From Paracoccaceae bacterium (lineage in GTDB: Bacteria > Pseudomonadota > Alphaproteobacteria > Rhodobacterales > Rhodobacteraceae), in NCBI GenBank assembly GCA_024304875.1, contig JAMWZF010000004.1:1-28181 (forward strand): a stretch of DNA of 28,181 bases, given 5' to 3'. The notes below the pieces were generated by a model. It was not told the origin of the DNA, searched no databases, and saw only the letters and a program-made list of their open reading frames with translations. A program made the position numbers and the translations under genes. Shown here piece by piece: positions 15,822-23,449 of the stretch (its first letter is position 1; every line of letters starts with the position of its first letter).

Positions 15822-16783
15822 AGGCGCACCCGCGGGTCGAGGGCGGCGTAGAGCAGGTCGGTCAGCAGGGCCGCCAGCATGACGGTGAAGGACATGATGA
15901 GGAAGGCCCCCATGATGACAGGGGTGTCCCGGCTCAGGATCGCCTCGTAGATCAGCCGTCCGAGGCCGGGCCAGGAGAAGACGGTTTCGGTCAGCACCGC
16001 GCCCGACAGCAGCAGCCCCAGTTCGAGGCCGAGGACGGTCACGATGGGCAGCATGGCGTTGCGCAGGGCGAAGCGGCTCATCACCCGGCGCTCGGGAAAG
16101 CCGATGGCGCGGGCGGTGGTGACGTAGGGTTCGGCCAGCGTTTCGGAGACCGAGGCACGGGAGAGGCGGACGTATTGGCCCAGCCAGATGGCCGAGAGCG
16201 ACAGGACCGGCAGGATCATGTGCATTGCCACGTCGAGAATGTAGCCGATCCCCTCGCGCGGGCCGGCGATGGAGACCATGCCGGACGACGGCAGCCAGCG
16301 CAGGGTCACGGCGAAGAGCAGGATCAGCATGAGACCGAGCCAGAAGACGGGAATAGAGAAGAGCGAGATCGAGAGCGTCGTCACCGCCGTGTCCATGGCG
16401 GAACCGGGTCGCCGCGCCATGACCGCGCCGATGATGACGCCGAGGACGGAGGCGAGGACGAGGGCGGTGCCGGCCAGAAGGAGCGTCGCCGGGATGCGCT
16501 CGGCGATGATGCCGATGACGGGCTCCCGCGTGCGGAAGGAGAGGCCGAGGTCGCCCTGCAGAAGCTGCCCGATGTAGGCGCCAAGCTGCTGGTAGAGCGG
16601 CAGGTCGAGGCCGTAGCGCTGGCGGACTTCTTCCATGTACTGCGGGTCGGCCCCCTCACCGGCCAGCAGGATCGACACGTCGCCCGGCGCCATGTGGATC
16701 AGCGCGAAGTTGATGACGACGATGAACAGGGCGATCGGAAACATCTGCAGCAGCCGGAAGAGGAAGTAGCGCAGAAGTCTCAT
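15818..16783 (-). CDS. dppB: DppB-like peptide ABC transporter permease
   Basis: First permease (321 aa) of the importer. It starts with an N-terminal membrane helix (LLRYFLFRLLQMFPIALFIV), followed by the family motif IHMAPGDVSILLAGEGADP and YGLDLPLYQQ. The EAA-type loop is TTARAIGFPERRVMSRFALRNAM, and the signature ETVFSWPGLGRLIYEAILSRDTPVIMG near the C-terminus is diagnostic of DppB/OppB proteins. Length is normal. The ATG has an AGGGCGAT ribosome binding site. The gene lies 44 bp behind the binding-protein gene, with a small hairpin in between, and its stop overlaps the start of the fused permease-ATPase gene. Confidence 0.93.
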   Translation of the reverse strand: MRLLRYFLFRLLQMFPIALFIVVINFALIHMAPGDVSILLAGEGADPQYMEEVRQRYGLDLPLYQQLGAYIGQLLQGDLGLSFRTREPVIGIIAERIPATLLLAGTALVLASVLGVIIGAVMARRPGSAMDTAVTTLSISLFSIPVFWLGLMLILLFAVTLRWLPSSGMVSIAGPREGIGYILDVAMHMILPVLSLSAIWLGQYVRLSRASVSETLAEPYVTTARAIGFPERRVMSRFALRNAMLPIVTVLGLELGLLLSGAVLTETVFSWPGLGRLIYEAILSRDTPVIMGAFLIMSFTVMLAALLTDLLYAALDPRVRL

Positions 16784-16813
16784 GGGATCGCCCTGTCGGT
16801 TCTTGTGGTCGGA

Positions 16814-16826
16814 CTGACGGGGTCAG
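16814..16826 (-). other. Small hairpin between binding-protein and permease genes
   Basis: The sequence ctgacggggtcag forms a 5-bp stem with a 3-base loop immediately after the stop codon of the binding-protein gene. It has no T-run, so it is not a terminator. In binding-protein operons such stems can protect the upstream message and raise its level over the permease message; that role is inferred. Confidence 0.3.
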
Positions 16827-16827
16827 C

Positions 16828-18399
16828 TTATTCGGCGTCGTCGGGGCCGGATACGGCGTAGACGCCGAACCAGCTGATCGACTCGTTGAAGCCGTCCTCC
16901 ATGACCGCGAAGCCCGTCCAGCCCGGACGCACGAGGCTCATCTTCTGCTCCTCGAAGACGTTGATGTAGGGCATGTCGCGGACCACGATTTCCTGGATGC
17001 GGCCGTACATTTCCTGCCTGGTCGCCTCGTCGGTGATGGTGTTCGCCTCGGCTGCCAGCTGGTCAAGCTCTTCGTCCGAGTAGGACATGAAGTTCCGCGC
17101 TCCGTCGGTCGAGAAGTGCTCGCGGTAGGCGTCCGGGTCGGGCCCGTAGCGGCCGAAGTAGCAGGAGATGTCGAACTGCTTCTCCTGCAGCCGGGTGAAC
17201 CAGGTAGACTGGTCGAACCGGTCGAGCTCGGCGTTGATGCCCACGTCGCGCAGCTGGCGGACGAGGATCTCGGTGATCGCGGTGCAGTCCGAGATGTTCG
17301 GGCCGGTCACCTTGACCGAGAAGCGCCAGCCGTCATCGCCGACAGGGAAGCCGGCCTCGTCGAGAAGCTCCTCGGCACGCTCGGCGTCATGCTCGGGGAA
17401 GCGGGCGTCCTCGTTGATCCATTTCGCCTGGCTGGAGACGCCGGCATAGTAGCCCGGCGTCCAGGAGCCGTTGAAGGCGAGGCGGTTCATCTCCTCGCGG
17501 TCCATTGCATAGGCGATGGCCTCGCGGACCAGCGGATTGCCCAGGGCCTCGTGGTTGAGGTTCAGCTGGATGTCCCGGCTGAAGTGCGAGGGGGTGTAGA
17601 CCACGTTGATATTCGGATCTTCCTCCAGCATCGGCGCCTCGGCCCAGGGCGGGGCGTAGTTGAACGGCAGGTAGGGGAACTGGCCGGCGTCGAACTCGGC
17701 CCGCGCCACGTTGGCGTCGGGGATGGTGCGGAAGATCAGGGTGTCCACCTCGGGCGGCCCGCGGAAGTAGTCTTCGTTCGCCTCCAGCACCACCGCGCTG
17801 CCGCGATCCCAGCGGACGAACTTGAACGGGCCGGAGCCGACGGGTTCGTTGACGTAGGGCCCGGTGTCGAAGCCCTCCTGATCGGCCCAGAGATGCTCGG
17901 GGTAGATCTTGCCGGTCCACTGGGCGCCCTGCGCCATCATCGGCAGGAAGGCCATGTTCGGCTTGTCCAGCGTGATGACCACGGTGTCGTCGTCCGGCGT
18001 CTCGATGCTGGCCACGTCGCGCAGGAAGGACGAGAAGGTGTAGCCCTCCTCGATGATCCGATCGTAGGTGAACTTGACGTCCTCCGAGGTCACGTCCTCG
18101 CCGTCATGCCACTTTGCATCGGTGTTGAGGTGGAAGGTGTAGGTCAGCCCGTCCTCGGAGACCTCCCAGCTGTCGGCGAGGTCGGGATAGGCGGCGACGC
18201 CTTCGACGATGCCCCAGTCCATCACGACGAGGTGGCTGTAGATGTTCGAGGTCGGCCCGTGGCCGCCGGTGTCCGAGGAGGGCGCGGGCGAAAGGGTCCG
18301 CGGCTCGTCCTGCTGCGGCATGACCAGCGTGGTCTCGGCCAGCGCCATGGCCGGAATCAGCGTCGCGGCGGCGAGGATGGTTGACGTCCTGAGTTTCAT
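16828..18399 (-). CDS. dppA: DppA-like periplasmic peptide-binding protein (solute-binding family 5)
   Basis: Secreted receptor of the importer (523 aa). Residues 1-21 are a signal peptide (MKLRTSTILAAATLIPAMALA). The mature protein starts ETTLVMPQQDEPRTLSPA and shows family 5 hallmarks: PDLADSWEVSEDGLTYTFHL, then KWHDGEDVTSEDVKFTYDRI, PVGSGPFKFVRWDRGSAVVL, and a late GRYGPDPDAY segment. Length is typical. The ATG at 18399 was chosen because it opens the signal peptide and follows an AAAGGA site; the frame continues upstream only as noise. It lies 59 bp behind the 2-hydroxyacid dehydrogenase gene. Ligands of this family range from di- and oligopeptides to opines, nickel chelates and sugars, so the substrate is open; the linked pepT favours a peptide-like ligand. 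Confidence 0.9.
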   Translation of the reverse strand: MKLRTSTILAAATLIPAMALAETTLVMPQQDEPRTLSPAPSSDTGGHGPTSNIYSHLVVMDWGIVEGVAAYPDLADSWEVSEDGLTYTFHLNTDAKWHDGEDVTSEDVKFTYDRIIEEGYTFSSFLRDVASIETPDDDTVVITLDKPNMAFLPMMAQGAQWTGKIYPEHLWADQEGFDTGPYVNEPVGSGPFKFVRWDRGSAVVLEANEDYFRGPPEVDTLIFRTIPDANVARAEFDAGQFPYLPFNYAPPWAEAPMLEEDPNINVVYTPSHFSRDIQLNLNHEALGNPLVREAIAYAMDREEMNRLAFNGSWTPGYYAGVSSQAKWINEDARFPEHDAERAEELLDEAGFPVGDDGWRFSVKVTGPNISDCTAITEILVRQLRDVGINAELDRFDQSTWFTRLQEKQFDISCYFGRYGPDPDAYREHFSTDGARNFMSYSDEELDQLAAEANTITDEATRQEMYGRIQEIVVRDMPYINVFEEQKMSLVRPGWTGFAVMEDGFNESISWFGVYAVSGPDDAE

Positions 18400-18458
18400 G
18401 GGTCCCGTGTCCTTTCGAGTATCCTGTTGGTTTGGCTCGGTTCTTCTTGGTCTGACGT

Positions 18459-19388
18459 TCAGTAGCCCCGGCCGCGGTCGACCAGCTCGGGGATCGGCTC
18501 GCCGCGCCGGTGGCGGCGGATGTTCTCGGCCATGATGCGCACGGCGGATCCGGCCTGGGTCGGTGCCGCGACATGGGGCGTGACCAGCACGCCGGGATGG
18601 GTCCAGAGCGGGTCGCTGGCCGGCAGGGGTTCGGTGCGGAAGACGTCGAGGGCCGCGGCGCTCAGCTGGCCGCTGTCGAGGGCCGCGATCAGGTCGGCAT
18701 CGACGAGGTGCTGGCCCCGCCCGGCGCTGGCGACGAAGCCGCCCCTGGCCATCCGGCCGAAGAGATCCGCGTTCAGGATGTCGCGCGTCTCTTCCGTCAG
18801 CGGCAGGAGGTTCACCACGGCGTCCGCGCCGGTGGTCGCGGCGATCAGACCGTCCGGTCCGCCGAAGGCCTCGGCCCCCTCGACCGCGCGGCCCGACCGG
18901 CTCCAGACGCGGGTCTGGAACCCGATCAGGGCCAGCAATCGTGCGACCCGGCTGCCCAGCGCCCCGGCACCCAGGACCGTCACGGTTCGGTCGCGGGACA
19001 GCACCTCGGTCCGGCGGGTCCATTTGGTGTCCTGCCGGTAGATGGCGAGGTTCCGATGCCAGGAGAGCACGACCGCGAGGCACCAGTCGGACATGCCCTC
19101 GGTCATGGCCGGATCCACCAGCCGCACGATGGGCAGGCCCTCGGGCACTTCGCCGGGCCTGAGCAGATGCTCGACCCCGGCGTTGAGGCTGAGGACCAGT
19201 TCTACGCCCGGCACCGAGGCGATGACGCCCGCGTCCGGCTTGCCGACCACCAGATACGGCACCGGTCCACCGTCGATCCGCGCGGGATCGTCGAAGACCT
19301 CGGCCTCGGGCAATTCAGTGCGGAACCCCTCGGCGAGGGCTTCGGGGTTGCCCTTTGAGGCGATGGCGATGCGGATCGGGTCTGTCAT
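18459..19388 (-). CDS. GhrA-like D-2-hydroxyacid dehydrogenase (glyoxylate/hydroxypyruvate reductase type)
   Basis: Cytoplasmic NAD(P)-dependent dehydrogenase (309 aa) interconverting a 2-oxo acid and a D-2-hydroxy acid. The nucleotide-binding motif VLGAGALGSRVA is at about 138-149. The catalytic triad of the family is visible: R224 in SAGRGQHLVD, E253 in FRTEPLP and H272 in TPHVAAPT. Overall layout matches GhrA rather than SerA (no ACT domain). The ATG start is the only one that keeps the N-terminal strand, yet the bases before it (CCTTCCTTCC on the coding strand) are pyrimidine-rich and contain no Shine-Dalgarno site, which is unusual. It is the first gene of the peptide-importer set, suggesting that the imported compound yields a 2-oxo or 2-hydroxy acid. 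Confidence 0.87.
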   Translation of the reverse strand: MTDPIRIAIASKGNPEALAEGFRTELPEAEVFDDPARIDGGPVPYLVVGKPDAGVIASVPGVELVLSLNAGVEHLLRPGEVPEGLPIVRLVDPAMTEGMSDWCLAVVLSWHRNLAIYRQDTKWTRRTEVLSRDRTVTVLGAGALGSRVARLLALIGFQTRVWSRSGRAVEGAEAFGGPDGLIAATTGADAVVNLLPLTEETRDILNADLFGRMARGGFVASAGRGQHLVDADLIAALDSGQLSAAALDVFRTEPLPASDPLWTHPGVLVTPHVAAPTQAGSAVRIMAENIRRHRRGEPIPELVDRGRGY

Positions 19389-19665
19389 GGAAGGAAGGCT
19401 ATTGAGGTGACGGGACCGAACAACGTGCCAAATTCTTGCGGTTGCCGTGCGGAAAACTCATGCAGGCGCGATTGCGGCGCGGAATGCCCCGTGTGGGCGC
19501 CGCCATTTCGCCCGGCATCCAACGCCTGCACGAAAAAGCGGCGATTTGTTAAGAAAACGGTGGCTGCCGGAGGATGAAGACCGGAGGGTCTGATCGCTCC
19601 TTGAGGTGTCCGCCAGCGGTCCGGCGCCAGACGTCCGGCTGCATCGGGGGCTGCCGAAAAACTCA
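19389..19665. other. 277-bp gap between the two halves of the peptide gene cluster
   Basis: No coding frame is evident. The gap should hold the promoter of the GhrA-Dpp-PepT unit. It contains an 8-bp inverted repeat (tgcaggcg at 19461-19468, cgcctgca at 19523-19530) 54 bases apart, which could be a pair of regulator half-sites, and a small hairpin agaccggagggtct near 19578. I see no standard terminator after the DUF885 gene, so read-through is possible. Confidence 0.35.
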
Positions 19666-21249
19666 TCATTCCAGCTCCCCTGCCGCGACCATCTCGTCCT
19701 CGATCAAGGCGAGGGGGACGTGGCCGAAGGACAGAAGGCGGTCGTGGAAGGACCGGGTGTCGCCTTTCCAGCGGCGGCGGAGCGCACGGATGCCCTCGAC
19801 CCCCAGCCAGTAGGTGGCGCGGGAGGCCGGGAACATGGAGTTGCGGATCACCTCGCCATGCACGCGGGCGGGGGCGAAGCCGGCCTCTTCGGCGTAGAAC
19901 CTCTCGCATTCGGCCAGGGACCATGCGCCAGTGTGCAGGCCGAAGTCGACCAGGACCGAGGCCGCGTTGCGCCGCTCGAAGGACTTGAGCAGCAGCTTCT
20001 CCGCAGGCGTGTAGAACCCCTCGGCCTCCATCATGAGGTCCTCGACATGGCAGGCCCAGCCCTCGACCAGGGTCAGCGCCCCCTGGAAGGCGAGGCCCAT
20101 GGCACAGTCCGTCGCCGCGATGCGGCCAAGCTGGGAGTCGGCCGCGCGGGCGCGGGCATTCTGCGTGTGGTGGCCGACGGACCCGTGGTGGACGGCGTGA
20201 ATCGCCTTGACCATTGCGGTGCTGTGGGCACCGAGGTCGGCGCCCGGCATGATCCAGTAGGTGCTCCCCTTCCCCGGGTTCAGGGCTGGCGGCGAGCGGT
20301 AGAACAGGAAGTAGAGCGGGCCCGCGATCCTCCGGAAGCAGGGCGGCAAGGTCCGATAGGTCAGACCGTAGTCCCGGTCGGGCGTGACGAGCTCGGCCTT
20401 CTCCGCGGCATCGCGGGCCGCGGCGTCCCAATGGCGATAGCTGGCCGCCACTTCGTCGGCGCGGGTCGGGCGGATGGCCGAGAGGGCGGCAACCTGGTGC
20501 TGCCAGCCGGTGTTCGGGTCGATCGCGCGGGCCATCTCCTCGAGTTCCCGGGTACAGCGGTCGAAGGCCGCACGGGCCTCCTCGATCGTCCGGTCCGGCG
20601 TCTGACCGATCCCGTGCAGTTCTGTCAGGATCAATTGCAGATGCTCCGTCCCGCAGGCTGGGTCGGCGTCGGGAACATCGGACAGGGATGCGGCAAAACC
20701 CTCGAACGCGTCGGCCGCAGCAAGGGCGGGACCGGCCCAGGCATCCTGCCACGCCTCGTGCAGGGCGATGTCTTCGCGCAGAAACATCGCGAGCGCTTCG
20801 GCTTCGGACACGGCCCTTTCGACCCATCCCGCCGGAATCGGGCTGTCTCCGATCAGGGCGCGTGCATCTTTCAGGAACGCGGGGATCGCGGCGATACGGG
20901 CGGTGATCGCGCCGAGGCGCCAGGGTTCGGACTGCGGCAGCAGGAGCGAGATGACCCCGAAACCGGCCTCTCCCGTCGCCCATGCCGGGTTCTTCTGCCG
21001 AGGAAAGGTATGGAGTCGCGCCTGCTCGACCAGCAGCTCGGACTGGATCATTTCCCAGTCGTGGGCGTGGCTTTCGGTGTCCTTCGCGGCCCAGTCGAGG
21101 AGGATTCGGATCTCGCCGAGTTCCGCCTCGATGCAACCCTCGCCCAAGGGGGGCAGCCGGTCGTCGTGCCCCTCCGCGCCCATGAAGGTCGCATCCACCG
21201 GGCGCCATTTGAACCGGTGCGCGAGGTAGTCGTCCACCAGCCCCGTCAT
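19666..21249 (-). CDS. DUF885 family protein (peptidase-like) with altered metal motif
   Basis: 527-aa cytoplasmic protein without signal peptide, related to the DUF885 family (COG4805), which resembles zinc peptidases. The family motif I expect is HExxPGHH; here it reads HHGSVGHH at residues 354-361, so the glutamate is H355 and the proline is V358, while H354 and H360 remain. The second family motif EGWA is kept (LVEGWACHVE, E396). The N-terminal half is helical and variable, as usual. The ATG overlaps the stop of the Gfo/Idh/MocA gene by 4 bp. It is the fourth gene of the LysR-headed operon. Without the glutamate it may bind metal but not hydrolyse, or use another chemistry. Motif comparison is from memory of the family. 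Confidence 0.75.
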   Translation of the reverse strand: MTGLVDDYLAHRFKWRPVDATFMGAEGHDDRLPPLGEGCIEAELGEIRILLDWAAKDTESHAHDWEMIQSELLVEQARLHTFPRQKNPAWATGEAGFGVISLLLPQSEPWRLGAITARIAAIPAFLKDARALIGDSPIPAGWVERAVSEAEALAMFLREDIALHEAWQDAWAGPALAAADAFEGFAASLSDVPDADPACGTEHLQLILTELHGIGQTPDRTIEEARAAFDRCTRELEEMARAIDPNTGWQHQVAALSAIRPTRADEVAASYRHWDAAARDAAEKAELVTPDRDYGLTYRTLPPCFRRIAGPLYFLFYRSPPALNPGKGSTYWIMPGADLGAHSTAMVKAIHAVHHGSVGHHTQNARARAADSQLGRIAATDCAMGLAFQGALTLVEGWACHVEDLMMEAEGFYTPAEKLLLKSFERRNAASVLVDFGLHTGAWSLAECERFYAEEAGFAPARVHGEVIRNSMFPASRATYWLGVEGIRALRRRWKGDTRSFHDRLLSFGHVPLALIEDEMVAAGELE

Positions 21250-22355
21250 GCGCCCGGCACCACCCAGCGCCGTTCGGCATGGGCGAGGATCATGGCGTCC
21301 ACGATTTCCTGGCTCTTGGCGCCGTCGAAGAAGGTGCACTCCTGCGGGCGGCCCTCCATGATCTCGTCCACGAAGTGCCGGACGAGGTTGCGGTAGTAGA
21401 GTTCCGGCCAGGGGGTGGCGAGGGTCGCGCCGGGGGGCAGCGCCGCCTCGGTCAGCTCGAAGGGGACGAATTCGAACTTCTGAGGCGTGGCGTACATCAG
21501 TGTTTCGGCCACGTCGAATTCCGAGATGAGCCGCGCGATGGCCGCGCCCCTGGAGCCGTAGACCCGGATCTCGACACCCGGGTAGTTGCCCACCGTGACG
21601 TAGGAGGTCTGCAGCGTGCCGATGGCGCCGCTTTCGTATTCGACGAGGCCGACGGTGCCGTCGTCAATCATGATCTTCTGGCGGCCTTCCTCGCCGCGCA
21701 CCACCCGCTCGGGGACGAAGTTGCGCATGGTGGAGGCGACGCCGGTGACCTCGCCCCCCAGCCAGCGCATCAGGTCGATGAGGTGCGATCCATAGCCTAC
21801 TATGGACGCCGGGATCAGCTTGGAGCGGTCCGCGTCGGGCGAGACCTGCCGGAGCGGGACATCCGGGTCCAGCCACTGCTGGTTCTGCTCGAATCCGTTG
21901 ATATGATAGATTTCTCCCAGCTTTCCGTCCGCGATCCATTCCTTCAGCTGACGGATGGCGGGGGAGTAGCGAAAGGTGAAGCCGAGCTTGGTGCGCACGC
22001 CTTTCGCATCCGCCTTCGCTGCGGCGTCGAAGGCAGGGCCGGCCTCGGTGTGCAGCGGCTTTTCCGACAGGACGTGCTTGCCCGCGGCGATGGCGGCGAG
22101 GCTGAGGGGCAGGTGCGTGTGGGTGGGTGTGCAGACGTCGACCATCTGCACCTCGGGGTCGGCGATCATCTCCTCTGCCGAGGTGTAGACCTTGCGCGCA
22201 CCGAACTTCGCCGCCGCTTCCTTGGCCCGCCCCTCGTCCACGTCGCAGACCGCGACGAGGTCAACGCCGTCATGGGCGACGTAGCCGGGAAGATGCGCCT
22301 TGTTGGCCCAGGCGTGGGTGCCGATCACGCCGACGCCGAGTTTTCCGTCGCTCAT
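21246..22355 (-). CDS. Gfo/Idh/MocA family oxidoreductase
   Basis: NAD(P)-dependent dehydrogenase (369 aa) of the glucose-fructose oxidoreductase/inositol dehydrogenase class. The Rossmann motif VGVIGTHAWANKAHLPGY is at residues 8-25, with a histidine-tryptophan variant of the usual GxGxxG. DVCTPTHTHLPLSLAAIAAG and the catalytic-lysine motif SEKPLH (K99) follow, then the second-domain motif GYGSHLIDLMRWLGG, whose histidine and aspartate are the usual catalytic pair. The ATG at 22355 overlaps the stop of the preceding dehydrogenase gene by 4 bp, which fixes the start. Typical substrates are sugars, inositols or other secondary alcohols; the actual one is unknown. It is coupled at both ends to neighbours in the operon. 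Confidence 0.87.
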   Translation of the reverse strand: MSDGKLGVGVIGTHAWANKAHLPGYVAHDGVDLVAVCDVDEGRAKEAAAKFGARKVYTSAEEMIADPEVQMVDVCTPTHTHLPLSLAAIAAGKHVLSEKPLHTEAGPAFDAAAKADAKGVRTKLGFTFRYSPAIRQLKEWIADGKLGEIYHINGFEQNQQWLDPDVPLRQVSPDADRSKLIPASIVGYGSHLIDLMRWLGGEVTGVASTMRNFVPERVVRGEEGRQKIMIDDGTVGLVEYESGAIGTLQTSYVTVGNYPGVEIRVYGSRGAAIARLISEFDVAETLMYATPQKFEFVPFELTEAALPPGATLATPWPELYYRNLVRHFVDEIMEGRPQECTFFDGAKSQEIVDAMILAHAERRWVVPGA

Positions 22356-23434
22356 GGCAGGGCCTTTCCGCAGTCGGCCACGTAGGCCTCCAGCTCGTCG
22401 TAGTTGTGGAAGCCGAGGTCGCGCTTGCCCTCCTCGATCTCGTAGATCATCTCGAACAGCTTGGCGTTCAGCCGGGTGTCGGCGCCCACCTCCTCGCCGT
22501 AGGCGATCAGCTTGCCGGAGGAGGACCGCGTCTCGGACGGGCGCTTGCGGTAGACGATGTCCCACCAGATGCCGCTGCCCTTCTTCTTGAAGTCGTGCGC
22601 CGGCTTGGTCTCCTGGTCCTTCTTGAGGAGCCAGATCGCGTGGTTGATGTTGTCGAGCAGCTTGCGCGTGTCCTCGGCCGTCTTCACTCGGTAGTTGGCG
22701 GGATCGAAGAAATCGAAGGCCTGAACGTCGATGCCCTTGGCATCCGCGATCTCCAGCGCCTCCTTGACGATGGCGCCGGCGATGCGGGCGTAGCGTTCGA
22801 CGCCGAGGGTGTTGCGGATGCGGTCATCCACCAGCGCCGAGAAGACGACCTGGCTGGCGTAAACCTCCTTGGCCCAGATCTGGCCCCAGATGTTGTCCGA
22901 CAGCTGCACCTCGGTCAGGGCGCCCAGCGCCTCGGCCAGCTCGGTCAGGCGGGGGGTGGTCGTGCCGTCCATCTCGCCCAGCTGGATCGGGCCTTCGTGG
23001 ACGTATTCGATGTAGCCGGGATCGACGAGCGCGCCGCCGTAGTTCGGGATCGCGCCGATCACCATCTTGTCCCCCGGCAGGCCGGCGGCATTGAGGGCGG
23101 CGATCAGATCGGGTTCGTTGAAGCCGTTCTGGAAGGACACGACGCCGGTGTCGGCGGTCATCAGGGGGACCAGCTGCCGCACGGCCTCGACGGCGTGCTG
23201 CGACTTAGTGGCGATCAGGACCATGTCGAGCGGACCGGTCAGGTCGGCGGGATGCACGGCCTTGACCGGAATGGTCATCTCGCCGCGGACGCCGTCGATA
23301 TACAAACCTTTGGCCTGCATCGCGTCGACGTGTTCGGCCCAGCGATCCGTCAGGGTGACATCGTGTCCGGCGCGGGACATGTAGGCGCCCGCAAGGCCGC
23401 CGATGGCGCCGGCGCCGACTATCGTGATCTTCAT
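22352..23434 (-). CDS. Ketopantoate reductase-like dehydrogenase (PanE/ApbA family), probably another substrate
   Basis: NAD(P)-dependent oxidoreductase of 360 aa with the PanE/ApbA fold. The Rossmann motif VGAGAIGGLAG is at 6-16, ATKSQHA with K77 and SFQNGFNEPD follow as in the family, and the C-terminal helical domain includes IWGQIWAKEVYASQVVFSAL, where the canonical NAxxNPLTA is not kept. It is about 60 residues longer than true ketopantoate reductases, with an extra lysine-rich segment (LLKKDQETKPAHDFKKKG). Together these suggest a different branched 2-oxo or 2-hydroxy acid, not a pantothenate-pathway enzyme. The ATG has a GGAGA site; the gene follows the DUF885-like gene by 15 bp and overlaps the next gene by 4 bp. 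Confidence 0.85.
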   Translation of the reverse strand: MKITIVGAGAIGGLAGAYMSRAGHDVTLTDRWAEHVDAMQAKGLYIDGVRGEMTIPVKAVHPADLTGPLDMVLIATKSQHAVEAVRQLVPLMTADTGVVSFQNGFNEPDLIAALNAAGLPGDKMVIGAIPNYGGALVDPGYIEYVHEGPIQLGEMDGTTTPRLTELAEALGALTEVQLSDNIWGQIWAKEVYASQVVFSALVDDRIRNTLGVERYARIAGAIVKEALEIADAKGIDVQAFDFFDPANYRVKTAEDTRKLLDNINHAIWLLKKDQETKPAHDFKKKGSGIWWDIVYRKRPSETRSSSGKLIAYGEEVGADTRLNAKLFEMIYEIEEGKRDLGFHNYDELEAYVADCGKALP

Positions 23435-23449
23435 GTGTGTCTCCGGTTG

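Noticed and set aside
19400..19440. Possible sigma-54 promoter (TGGCACG on the minus strand) before the GhrA-like gene
   Set aside because: The -24 half fits well but the -12 half has GG in place of GC, so the match is incomplete.
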